From Paragordius varius (taxonomy: Eukaryota; Nematomorpha), in contig OZ176052.1 in the NCBI GenBank assembly GCA_964247055.1, positions 14,012,001 through 14,076,000 of the forward strand: DNA of 64,000 bases, written 5' to 3'. Shown piece by piece: positions 41,301-53,591 of this stretch (positions within the stretch are counted from its first letter, which is position 1; each line of letters opens with the position of its first letter). The position numbers and the translations under genes were made by a program. The notes below the pieces were generated by a model. That model ran no database searches. It saw nothing but the letters and a program-made list of their open reading frames with translations, and was not told where the DNA came from.

Positions 41301-44300
41301 ATAAAATAAATTTTTTAAATATTTAAAAAATTCAAAAAAATTACATTTATACTCCGATCTCGAAAATATTTGGGGTGATGATGGAACTACCATAGGGCTA
41401 CCCAAAAAAATTATGGCGACATCACCTGATCAAATTTGGATTTTAGGTAGCCATTTTTATTTTTAAAATCGTATAAAATAAATTTTTTAAATATTTAAAA
41501 AATTCATAAAAATTACATTTATAGTCCGATCCCCAAAATATTTGGGGTGATGATGGAACAACCATAGGGCTACGCAAAAAAAATTATGGCGACATCACCT
41601 GATCAAATTTGGATTTTAGGTGGCCATTTTTATTTTTAATATCGTATAAAATAAATTTTTTAAATATTTAAAAAATTCAAAAAAATTACATTTATACTCC
41701 GATCTCGAAAATATTTGGGGTGATGATGGAACTACCATAGGGCTACCCAAAATAAATTATGGCGACATCACCTGATCAAATTTGGATTTTAGGTAGCCAT
41801 TTTTATTTTTAAAATCGTATAAAATAAATTTTTTAAATGTTTAAAAAATTTATAAAAATTACATTTATAGTCCTATCCCCAAAATATTTGGGGTGATGAT
41901 GGAATTACCATAGGGCTACCCAAAAAAAATTATGGTGACATCACCTGATCAAATTTGGAGGTAGCCATTTTTATTTTTAATATCGTATAAAGTAAATTTT
42001 TTAAATATTTAAAAAATTCATAAAAATTACATTTATACTCCGATCTCGAAAATATTTGGGGTGATGATGGAACTACCATAGGGCTACCCAAAAAAAATTA
42101 TAGTGACATCACCTGATCAAATTTGGATTTTAGGTAGCCATTTTTATTTTTAAAATCGTATAAAATAAATTTTTTAAATATTTAAAAAATTCATAAAAAT
42201 TACATTTATACTCCGATCTCGACAATATTTGGGGTGATGATGGAACTACCATAGGGCTACCCAAAAAAAATTATAGTGACATCACCTGATCAAATTTGGA
42301 TTTTAGGTAGCCATTTTTATTTTTAAAATCGTATAAAATAAATTTTTTAAATATTTAAAAAATTCGTAAAAATTACATTTATAGTCCGATCCCCAAAATA
42401 TTTGGGGTGATGATGGAACAACCATAGGGCTACGCAAAAAAAATTATGGCGACATCACCTGATCAAATTTGGATTTTAGGTAGCCATTTTTATTTTTAAA
42501 ATCGTATAAAATAAATTTTTTAAATATTTAAAAAATTCAAAAAAATTACATTTATAATCCGATCTCGAAAATATTTGGGGTGATGATGGAACTACCATAG
42601 GGCTACCCAAAAAAAATTATGGCGACATCACCTGATCAAATTTGGATTTTAGGTAGCCATTTTTATTTTTAAAATCGTATAAAATAAATTTTTTAAATGT
42701 TTAAAAAATCATAAAAATTACATTTTTAGTCCGATCCCCAAAATATTTGGGGTGATGATGGAATTACCATAGGGCTACCCAAAAAAAATTATGGTGACAT
42801 CACCTGATCAAATTTGGATTTTAGGTAGCCATTTTTATTTTTAATATCGTATAAAATAAATTTTTTAAATATTTAAAAATTCATAAAAATTACATTTATA
42901 CTCCGATCTCGACAATATTTGGGGTGATGATGGAACTACCATAGGGCTACCCAAAAAAAATTATGGTGACATCACCTGATCAAATTTGGATTTTAGGTAG
43001 CCATTTTTATTTTTAAAATCGTATAAAATAAATTTTTTAAATATTTAAAAAATTCATAAAAATTACATTTATAGTCCGATCCCCAAAATATTTGGGGTGA
43101 TGATGGAACAACCATAGGGCTACGCAAAAAAATTATGGCGACATCACCTGATCAAATTTGGATTTTAGGTAGCCATTTTTATTTTTAATATCGTATAAAG
43201 TAAATTTTTTAAATATTTAAAAAATTCATAAAAATTACATTTATACTCCGATCTCGAAAATATTTGGGGTGATGATGGAACTACCATAGGGCTACCCAAA
43301 AAAAATTATGGTGACATCACCTGATCAAATTTGGATTTTAGGTAGCCATTTTTATTTTTAATATCGTATAAAATAAATTTTTTAAATATTTAAAAAATTC
43401 ATAAAAATTACATTTATACTCCGATCTCGACAATATTTGGGGTGATGATGGAACTACCATAGGGCTACCCAAAAAAAATTATAGTGACATCACCTGATCA
43501 AATTTGGATTTTAGGTAGCCATTTTTATTTTTAAAATCGTATAAAATAAATTTTTTAAATATTTAAAAAATTCATAAAAATTACATTTAAAGTCCGATCC
43601 CCAAAATATTTGGGGTGATGATGGAACAACCATAGGGCTACCCAAAAAAAATTATGGTGACATCACCTGATCAAATTTGGATTTTAGGTAGCCATTTTTA
43701 TTTTTAATATCGTATAAAATAAATTTTTTAAATATTTAAAAATTCATAAAAATTACATTTAAAGTCCGATCCCCAAAATATTTGGGGTGATGATGGAACT
43801 ACCATAGGGCTACCCAAAAAAAATTATGGTGACATCACCTGATCAAATTTGGATTTTAGGTAGCCATTTTTATTTTTAATATCGTATAAAATAAATTTTT
43901 TAAATATTTAAAAAATTCATAAAAATTACATTTATACTCCGATCTCGACAATATTTGGGGTGATGATGGAACTACCATAGGGCTACCCAAAAAAAATTAT
44001 AGTGACATCACCTGATCGAATTTGGATTTTAGGTAGCCATTTTTATTTTTAAAATCGTATAAAATAAATTTTTTAAATATTTAAAAAATTCATAAAAATT
44101 ACATTTAAAGTCCGATCCCCAAAATATTTGGGGTGATGATGGAACTACCATAAAGCTACCCAAAAAAAATTATAGTGACATCACCTGATCAAATTTGGAT
44201 TTTAGGTAGCCATTTTTATTTTTAAAATCGTATAAAATAAATTTTTTAAATATTTAAAAAATTATAAAAATTACATTTATACTCCGATCTCGACAATATT

Positions 44301-47300
44301 TGGGGTGATGATGGAACTACCATAGGGCTACCCAAACAAAATTATAGTGACATCACCTGATCAAATTTGGATTTTAGGTAGCCATTTTTATTTTTAAAAT
44401 CGTATAAAATAAATTTTTTAAATATTTAAAAAATTCATAAAAATTACATTTATAGTCCGATCCCCAAAATATTTGGGGTGATGATGGAACAACCATAGGG
44501 CTAGGCAAAAAAAATTATGGCGACATCACCTGATCAAATTTGGATTTTAGGTAGCCATTTTTATTTTTAAAATCGTATAAAATAAATTTTTTAAATATTT
44601 AAAAAATTCAAAAAAATTACATTTATACTCCGATCTCGAAAATATTTGGGGTGATGATGGAACTACCATAGGGCTACCCAAAAAAAATTATAGTGACATC
44701 ACCTGATCAAATTTGGATTTTAGGTAGCCATTTTTATTTTTAAAATCGTATAAAATAAATTTTTTAAATATTTAAAAAATTCATAAAAATTACATTTATA
44801 GTCCGATCCCCAAAATATTTGGGGTGATGATGGAATTACCATAGGGCTACCCAAAAAAAAATTATGATGACATCACCTGATCAAATTTGGATTTTAGGTA
44901 GCCATTTTTATTTTTAATATCGTATAAAATAAATTTTTTAAATATATAAAAAATTCATAAAAATTACATTTATACTCCGATCTCGACAATATTTGGACTG
45001 ATGATGGAACTACCATAGGGCTACCCAAAAAAAAATATAGTGACATCACCTGATCAAATTTGGATTTTAGGTAGCCATTTTTATTTTTAAAATCGTATAA
45101 AATAAATTTTTTAAATATTTAAAAAATTCATAAAAATTACATTTATACTCCGATCCCCAAAATATTTGGGGTGATGATGGAACAACCATAGGGCTACGCA
45201 AAAAAAATTATGGCGACATCACCTGATCAAATTTGGATTTTAGGTAGCCATTTTTATTTTTAAAATCGTATAAAATAAATTTTTTAAATATTTAAAAAAT
45301 TCAAAAAAATTACATTTATACTCCGATCTCGAAAATATTTGGGGTGATGATGGAACTACCATAGGGCTACCCAAAAAAAATTATGGCGACATCACCTGAT
45401 CAAATTTGGATTTTAGGTAGCCTTTTTTATTTTTAAAATCGTATAAAATAAATTTTTAAATATTTAAAAAATTCATAAAAATTACATTTATACTCCGATC
45501 TCGAAAATATTTGGGGTGATGATGGAACTACCATAGGGCTACCCAAAAAAAATTATAGTGACATCACCTGATCAAAGATTTTAGGTAGTCATTTTTATTT
45601 TTAAAATCGTATAAAATAAATTTTTTAAATATTTAAAAAATTAATAAAAATTACATTTATAGTCCGATCTCCAAAATATTTGGGGTGATGATGGAATTAC
45701 CATAGGGCTACCCAAAAAAAATTATGGTGACATCACCTGATCAAATTTGGATTTTAGGTAGCCATTTTTATTTTTAAAATCGTATAAAATAAATTTTTTA
45801 AATATTTAAAAAATTCATAAAAATTACATTTATACTCCGATCTCGACAATATTTGGGGTGATGATGGAGCTACCATAGGGCTACCCAAAAAAAATTATAG
45901 TGACATCACCTGATCAAATTTGGATTTTAGGTAGCCATTTTTATTTTTAAAATCGTATAAAATAAATTTTTTAAATATTTAAAAAATTCATAAAAATTAC
46001 ATTTATAGTCCGATCTCGACAATATTTGGGGTGATGATGGAATTACCATAGGGCTACCCAAAAAAAATTATGGTGACATCACCTGATCAAATTTGGATTT
46101 TAGGTAGCCATTTTTATTTTTAAAATCGTATAAAATAAATTTTTTAAATATTTAAAAAATTCAAAAAAATTACATTTATACTCCGATCTCGACAATATTT
46201 GGGGTGATGATGGAACTACCATAGGGCTACCCAAAAAAAATTATAGTGACATCACCTGATCAAAGATTTTAGGTAGTCATTTTTATTTTTAAAATCGTAT
46301 AAAATAAATTTTTTAAATATTTAAAAAATTAATAAAAATTACATTTATAGTCCGATCTCCAAAATATTTGGGGTGATGATGGAATTACCATAGGGCTACC
46401 CAAAAAAAATTATGGTGACATCACCTGATCAAATTTGGATTTTAGGTAGCCATTTTTATTTTTAAAATCGTATAAAATAAATTTTTTAAATATTTAAAAA
46501 ATTCAAAAAAATTACATTTATACTCCGATCTCGAAAATATTTGGGGTGATGATGGAACTACCATAGGGCTACCCAAAAAAAATTATGGCGACATCACCTG
46601 ATCAAATTTGGATTTTAGGTAGCCTTTTTTATTTTTAAAATCGTATAAAATAAATTTTTAAATATTTAAAAAATTCATAAAAATTACATTTATACTCCGA
46701 TCTCGAAAATATTTGGGGTGATGATGGAACTACCATAGGGCTACCCAAAAAAAATTATAGTGACATCACCTGATAAAAGATTTTAGGTAGTCATTTTTAT
46801 TTTTAAAATCGTATAAAATAAATTTTTTAAATATTTAAAAAATTAATAAAAATTACATTTATAGTCCGATCTCCAAAATATTTGGGGTGATGATGGAATT
46901 ACCATAGGGCTACCCAAAAAAAATTATGGTGACATCACCTGATCAAATTTGGATTTTAGGTAGCCATTTTTATTTTTAAAATCGTATAAAATAAATTTTT
47001 TAAATATTTAAAAAATTCATAAAAATTACATTTATACTCCGATCTCGACAATATTTGGGGTGATGATCAACCTACCATAGGGCTACCCAAAAAAAATTAT
47101 AGTGACATCACCTGATCAAATTTGGATTTTAGGTAGCCATTTTTATTTTTAAAATCGTATAAAATAAATTTTTTAAATATTTAAAAAATTCATAAAAATT
47201 ACATTTATAGTCCGATCTCGACAATATTTGGGGTGATGATGGAATTACCATAGGGCTACCCAAAATAAATTATGGTGACATCACCTGATCAAATTTGGAT

Positions 47301-48365
47301 TTTAGGTAGCCATTTTTATTTTTAAAATCGTATAAAATAAATTTTTTAAATATTTAAAAAATTCATAAAAATTACATTTATACTCCGATCTCGAAAATAT
47401 TTGGGGTGATGATGGAACTACCATAGGGCTACCCAAAAAAAATTATGGTGACATCACCTGATCAAATTTGGATTTTAGGTAGCCATTTTTATTTTTAAAA
47501 TCGTATAAAATAAATTTTTTAAATATTTAAAAAATTCATAAAAATTACATTTATACTCCGATCTCGAAAATATTTGGGGTGATGATGGAACTACCATAGG
47601 GCTACTAAAAAAAATTATAGTGACATCACCTGATCAAATTTGGATTTTAGGTAGCCATTTTTATTTTTAAAATCGTATAAAATAAATTTTTTAAATATTT
47701 AAAAAATTCATAAAAATTACATTTATAGTCCGATCCCCAAAGTATTTGGGGTGATGATGGAACTACCATAGGGCTACCCAAAAAAAATTATGGCGACATC
47801 ACCTGATCAAATTTGGATTTTAGGTAGCCATTTTTATTTTTAAAATCGTATAAAATAAATTTTTTAAATATTTAAAAAATTCATAAAATTTACATTTATA
47901 GTCCGATCTCGACAATATTTGGGGTGATGATGGAATTACCATAGGGCTACCCAAAAAAAATTATGGTGACATCACCTGATCAAATTTGGATTTTAGGTAG
48001 CCATTTTTATTTTTAAAATCGTATAAAATAAATTTTTTAAATATTTAAAAAATTCATAAAAATTACATTTATACTCCGATCTCGAAAATATTTGGGGTGA
48101 TGATGGAACTACCATAGGGCTACCCAAAAAAAATTATGGTGACATCACCTGATCAAATTTGGATTTTAGGTAGCCATTTTTATTTTTAAAATCGTATAAA
48201 ATTAATTTTTTAAATATTTAAAAAATTCATAAAAATTACATTTATACTCCGATCTCGAAAATATTTGGGGTGATGATGGGACTACCATAGGGCTACCCAA
48301 AAAAAATTATAGTGACATCACCTGATCAAATTTGGATTTTAGGTAGCCATTTTTATTTTTAAAAT

Positions 48366-48883
48366 CGTATAAAATAAATTTTTTAAATATTTAAAAAATT
48401 CATAAAATTTACATTTATAGTCCGATCTCGACAATATTTGGGGTGATGATGGAATTACCATAGGGCTACCCAAAAAAAATTATGGTGACATCACCTGATC
48501 AAATTTGGATTTTAGGTAGCCATTTTTATTTTTAAAATCGTATAAAATAAATTTTTTAAATATTTAAAAAATTCATAAAAATTACATTTATACTCCGATC
48601 TCGAAAATATTTGGGGTGATGATGGAACTACCATAGGGCTACCCAAAAAAAATTATGGTGACATCACCTGATCAAATTTGGATTTTAGGTAGCCATTTTT
48701 ATTTTTAAAATCGTATAAAATTAATTTTTTAAATATTTAAAAAATTCATAAAAATTACATTTATACTCCGATCTCGAAAATATTTGGGGTGATGATGGAA
48801 CTACCATAGGGCTACCCAAAAAAATTATGGTGACATCACCTGATCAAATTTGGACTTTAGGTAGCCATTTTTATTTTTATAAT
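48366..48883. repeat. Conversion-like tract inside duplication copy 2
   Basis: At this place copy 1 (about 22424-22941) has monomers with CCCCAAAAT/GAACTACC and with TTCAAAA/CTCGACAAT. Copy 2 instead has TAAAATTTAC/CTCGACAAT/GAATTACC, then CTCGAAAAT, then ATTAATTTTT. These match the three monomers just upstream (47847-48365); ATTAATTTTT occurs at 48201 and 48720, 519 bp apart, or three monomers. The length of the segment did not change, so replacement by a neighbouring sequence fits better than duplication. The tract ends before GACTTTAGG at 48853, which again agrees with copy 1. Confidence 0.8.
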
Positions 48884-49229
48884 CGTATAAAATAAATTTT
48901 TTAAATATTTAAAAAATTCATAAAAATTACATTTATACTCCGATCTCGAAAATATTTGGGGTGATGATGGAACTACCATAGGGCTACGCAAAAAAAATTA
49001 TGGTGACATCACCTGATCAAATTTGGATTTTAGGTAGCCATTTTTATTTTTAAAATCGTATAAAATAAATTTTTTAAATATTTAAAAAATTCATAAAAAT
49101 TACATTTATAGTCCGATCCCCAAAGTATTTGGGGTGATGATGGAACTACCATAGGGCTACCCAAAAAAAATTATGGCGAAATCACCTGATCAAATTTGGA
49201 TTTTAGGTAGCCATTTTTATTTTTAAAAT

Positions 49230-50089
49230 CGTATAAAATAAATTTTTTAAATATTTAAAAAATTCATAAAATTTACATTTATAGTCCGATCTCGACAATA
49301 TTTGGGGTGATGATGGAATTACCATAGGGCTACCCAAAAAAAATTATGGTGACATCACCTGATCAAATTTGGATTTTAGGTAGCCATTTTTATTTTGAAA
49401 ATCGTATAAAATAAATTTTTTAAATATTTAAAAAATTCATAAAAATTACATTTATACTCCGATCTCGAAAATATTTGGGGTGATGATGGAACTACCATAG
49501 GGCTACGCAAAAAAAATTATGGTGACATCACCTGATCAAATTTGGATTTTAGGTAGCCATTTTTATTTTTAAAATCGTATAAAATAAATTTTTTAAATAT
49601 TTAAAAAATTCATAAAAATTACATTTATAGTCCGATCCCCAAAGTATTTGGGGTGATGATGGAACTACCATAGGGCTACCCAAAAAAAATTATGGCGACA
49701 TCACCTGATCAAATTTGGATTTTAGGTAGCCATTTTTATTTTTAAAATCGTATAAAATAAATTTTTTAAATATTTAAAAAATTCATAAAAATTACATTTA
49801 TACTCCGATCTCGACAATATTTGGGGTGATGATGGAACTAGCATAGGGCTACCCAAAAAAAATTATATTGACATCACCTGATCAAATTTGGATTTTAGGT
49901 AGCCATTTTTATTTTTAAAATCGTATAAAATAAATTTTTTAAATATTTAAAAAATTCAATTACATTTATAGTCCGATCCCCAAAATATTTGGGGTGATGA
50001 TGGAACAACCATAGGGCTACGCAAAAAAAATTATGGCGACATCACCTGATCAAATTTGGATTTTAGGTAGCCATTTTTATTTTTAAAAT
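49230..50089. repeat. Five-monomer unit, partly repeated to the right
   Basis: The mark TTTTGAAAAT at 49393 recurs at 50253, 860 bp later (five monomers less a small deletion). The fifth monomer carries that deletion, reading ATTCAATTAC at 49954 where others have ATTCATAAAAATTAC. The fourth has GAACTAGCAT and TATATTGAC. After 50089 the first two monomers of the unit are repeated, followed by an extra CTACGC-type monomer and then CCCCAAAGT types. Confidence 0.82.
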
Positions 50090-51122
50090 CGTATAAAATA
50101 AATTTTTTAAATATTTAAAAAATTCATAAAATTTACATTTATAGTCCGATCTCGACAATATTTGGGGTGATGATGGAATTACCATAGGGCTACCCAAAAA
50201 AAATTATGGTGACATCACCTGATCAAATTTGGATTTTAGGTAGCCATTTTTATTTTGAAAATCGTATAAAATAAATTTTTTAAATATTTAAAAAATTCAT
50301 AAAAATTACATTTATACTCCGATCTCGAAAATATTTGGGGTGATGATGGAACTACCATAGGGCTACGCAAAAAAAATTATGGTGACATCACCTGATCAAA
50401 TTTGGATTTTAGGTAGCCATTTTTATTTTTAAAATCGTATAAAATAAATTTTTTAAATATTTAAAAAATTCATAAAAATTACATTTATACTCCGATCTCG
50501 AAAATATTTGGGGTGATGATGGAACTACCATAGGGCTACGCAAAAAAAATTATGGTGACATCACCTGATCAAATTTGGATTTTAGGTAGCCATTTTTATT
50601 TTTAAAATCGTATAAAATAAATTTTTTAAATATTTAAAAAATTCATAAAAATTACATTTATAGTCCGATCCCCAAAGTATTTGGGGTGATGATGGAACTA
50701 CCATAGGGCTACCCAAAAAAAATTATGGCGACATCACCTGATCAAATTTGGATTTTAGGTAGCCATTTTTATTTTTAAAATCGTATAAAATAAATTTTTT
50801 AAATATTTAAAAAATTCATAAAAATTACATTTATAGTCCGATCCCCAAAGTATTTGGGGTGATGATGGAACTACCATAGGGCTACCCAAAAAAAATTATG
50901 GTGACATCACCTGATCAAATTTGGATTTTAGGTAGCCATTTTTATTTTTAAAATCGTATAAAATAAATTTTTTAAATATTTAAAAAATTCATAAAAATTA
51001 CATTTATACTCCGATCTCGAAAATATTTGGGGTGATGATGGAACTACCATAGGGCTACCCAAAAAAAATTATGGTGACATCACCTGATCAATTTTGGATT
51101 TTAGGTAGCCATTTTTATTTTT

Positions 51123-52270
51123 AAAATTCCGATCTCGAAAATATTTGGGGTGATGATGGAACTACCATAGGGCTACCCAAAAAAAATTATAGTGACATCA
51201 CCTGATCAAATTTGGATTTTAGGTAGCCATTTTTATTTTTAAAATCGTATAAAATAAATTTTTTAAATATTTAAAGAATTCATAAAAATTACATTTATAG
51301 TCCGATCCCCAAAGTATTTGGGGTGATGATGGAACTACCATAGGGCTACCCAAAAAAATTATGGCGACATCACCTGATCAAATTTGGATTTTAGGTAGCC
51401 ATTTTTATTTTTAAAATCGTATAAAATAAATTTTTTAAATAAAAAAGTTCATAAAAATTACATTTATAGTCCGATCTCGACAATATTTGGGGTGATGATG
51501 GAATTACCATAGGGCTACCCAAAAAAAATTATGGTGACATCACCTGATCAAATTTGGACTTTAGGTAGCCATTTTTATTTTTAAAATCGTATAAAATAAA
51601 TTTTTTAAATATTTAAAAAATTCATAAAAATTACATTTATACTCCGATCTCGAAAATATTTGGGGTGATGATGGAACTACCATAGGGCTACGCAAAAAAA
51701 ATTATGGTGACATCACCTGATCAAATTTGGATTTTAGGTAGCCATTTTTATTTTTAAAATCGTATAAAATAAATTTTTTAAATATTTAAAGAATTCATAA
51801 AAATTACATTTATAGTCCGATCCCCAAAGTATTTGGGGTGATGATGGAACTACCATAGGGCTACCCAAAAAAATTATGGCGACATCACCTGATCAAATTT
51901 GGATTTTAGGTAGCCATTTTTATTTTTAAAATCGTATAAAATAAATTTTTTAAATAAAAAAATTCATAAAAATTACATTTATAGTCCGATCTCGACAATA
52001 TTTGGGGTGATGATGGAATTACCATAGGGCTACCCAAAAAAAATTATGGTGACATCACCTGATCAAATTTGGATTTTAGGTAGCCATTTTTATTTTTAAA
52101 ATCGTATAAAATAAATCTTTTAAATATTTAAAAAATTCATAAAAATTACATTTATACTCCGATCTCGAAAATATTTGGGGTGATGATGGAACTACCATAG
52201 GGCTACCCAAAAAAAATTATGGTGACATCACCTGATCAATTTTGGATTTTAGGTAGCCATTTTTATTTTT
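51123..52270. repeat. Right-domain unit beginning with a 55-bp-deleted monomer, copy 1
   Basis: A unit of 1148 bp with seven monomers. It opens with a join AAAATTCCGATCTCG, in which about 55 bp of linker (from CGTATAAAAT to ATTTATAC) are missing, so two cores lie directly side by side. Later monomers carry AAAGAATTC with CCCCAAAGT, then AAATAAAAAA with CTCGACAAT/GAATTACC, then CTACGC. The last has AAATCTTTTAA and TCAATTTTGG. The deleted linker, the AAAGAATTC change and the AAATAAAAAA change are confined to the right part of the array. Confidence 0.88.
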
Positions 52271-53591
52271 AAAATTCCGATCTCGAAAATATTTGGGGTG
52301 ATGATGGAACTACCATAGGGCTACCCAAAAAAAATTATGGTGACATCACCTGATCAAATTTGGATTTTAGGTAGCCATTTTTATTTTTAAAATCGTATAA
52401 AATAAATTTTTTAAATATTTAAAAAATTCATAAAAATTACATTTATACTCCGATCTCGAAAATATTTGGGGTGATGATGGAACTACCATAGGGCTACTAA
52501 AAAAAAATTATAGTGACATCACCTGATCAAATTTGGATTTTAGGTAGCCATTTTTATTTTTAAAATCGTATAAAATAAATTTTTTAAATATTTAAAGAAT
52601 TCATAAAAATTACATTTATAGTCCGATCCCCAAAGTATTTGGGGTGATGATGGAACTACCATAGGGCTACCCAAAAAAATTATGGCGACATCACCTGATC
52701 AAATTTGGATTTTAGGTAGCCATTTTTATTTTTAAAATCGTATAAAATAAATTTTTTAAATAAAAAAGTTCATAAAAATTACATTTATAGTCCGATCTCG
52801 ACAATATTTGGGGTGATGATGGAATTACCATAGGGCTACCCAAAAAAAATTATGGTGACATCACCTGATCAAATTTGGACTTTAGGTAGCCATTTTTATT
52901 TTTAAAATCGTATAAAATAAATTTTTTAAATATTTAAAAAATTCATAAAAATTACATTTATACTCCGATCTCGAAAATATTTGGGGTGATGATGGAACTA
53001 CCATAGGGCTACGCAAAAAAAATTATGGTGACATCACCTGATCAAATTTGGATTTTAGGTAGCCATTTTTATTTTTAAAATCGTATAAAATAAATTTTTT
53101 AAATATTTAAAGAATTCATAAAAATTACATTTATAGTCCGATCCCCAAAGTATTTGGGGTGATGATGGAACTACCATAGGGCTACCCAAAAAAATTATGG
53201 CGACATCACCTGATCAAATTTGGATTTTAGGTAGCCATTTTTATTTTTAAAATCGTATAAAATAAATTTTTTAAATAAAAAAATTCATAAAAATTACATT
53301 TATAGTCCGATCTCGACAATATTTGGGGTGATGATGGAATTACCATAGGGCTACCCAAAAAAAATTATGGTGACATCACCTGATCAAATTTGGATTTTAG
53401 GTAGCCATTTTTATTTTTAAAATCGTATAAAATAAATCTTTTAAATATTTAAAAAATTCATAAAAATTACATTTATACTCCGATCTCGAAAATATTTGGG
53501 GTGATGATGGAACTACCATAGGGCTACCCAAAAAAAATTATGGTGACATCACCTGATCAATTTTGGATTTTAGGTAGCCATTTTTATTTTT
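52271..53591. repeat. Right-domain unit, copy 2 with one extra monomer
   Basis: Same series as 51123-52270 but 1321 bp long, 173 bp more. The extra monomer comes right after the linker-deleted join and is followed by one reading GGGCTACTAAAAA. All other marks (AAAGTTCAT, GACTTTAGG, CTACGC, AAATCTTTT, TCAATTTTGG) recur in order. Confidence 0.88.

Larger units (their letters stand above)
30947..49525. repeat. Long segmental duplication inside the array, copy 2
   Basis: About 18.6 kb matching 6216-23583. It is 1211 bp longer, fully explained by one extra six-monomer block (1038 bp) and one extra single monomer (173 bp). The two-base-class alignment is otherwise one to one; small A-run changes cancel out (38294, 41576, 47605 and 48823). 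Private single-base differences include TTCGTAAAAATT near 42365 (copy 1 has TTCGTATCAATT), TTTATAATCC near 42551 and CTACCGAAAA near 38291. The low number of such differences suggests a recent event compared with the divergence among monomer types. Confidence 0.92.

Noticed and set aside
6216-49525. Long duplication as a pure assembly error
   Set aside because: The copies differ by a six-monomer and a one-monomer length change, a conversion-like tract and scattered single bases, which an accidental exact repeat in an assembly would not show. It is not fully excluded without reads.
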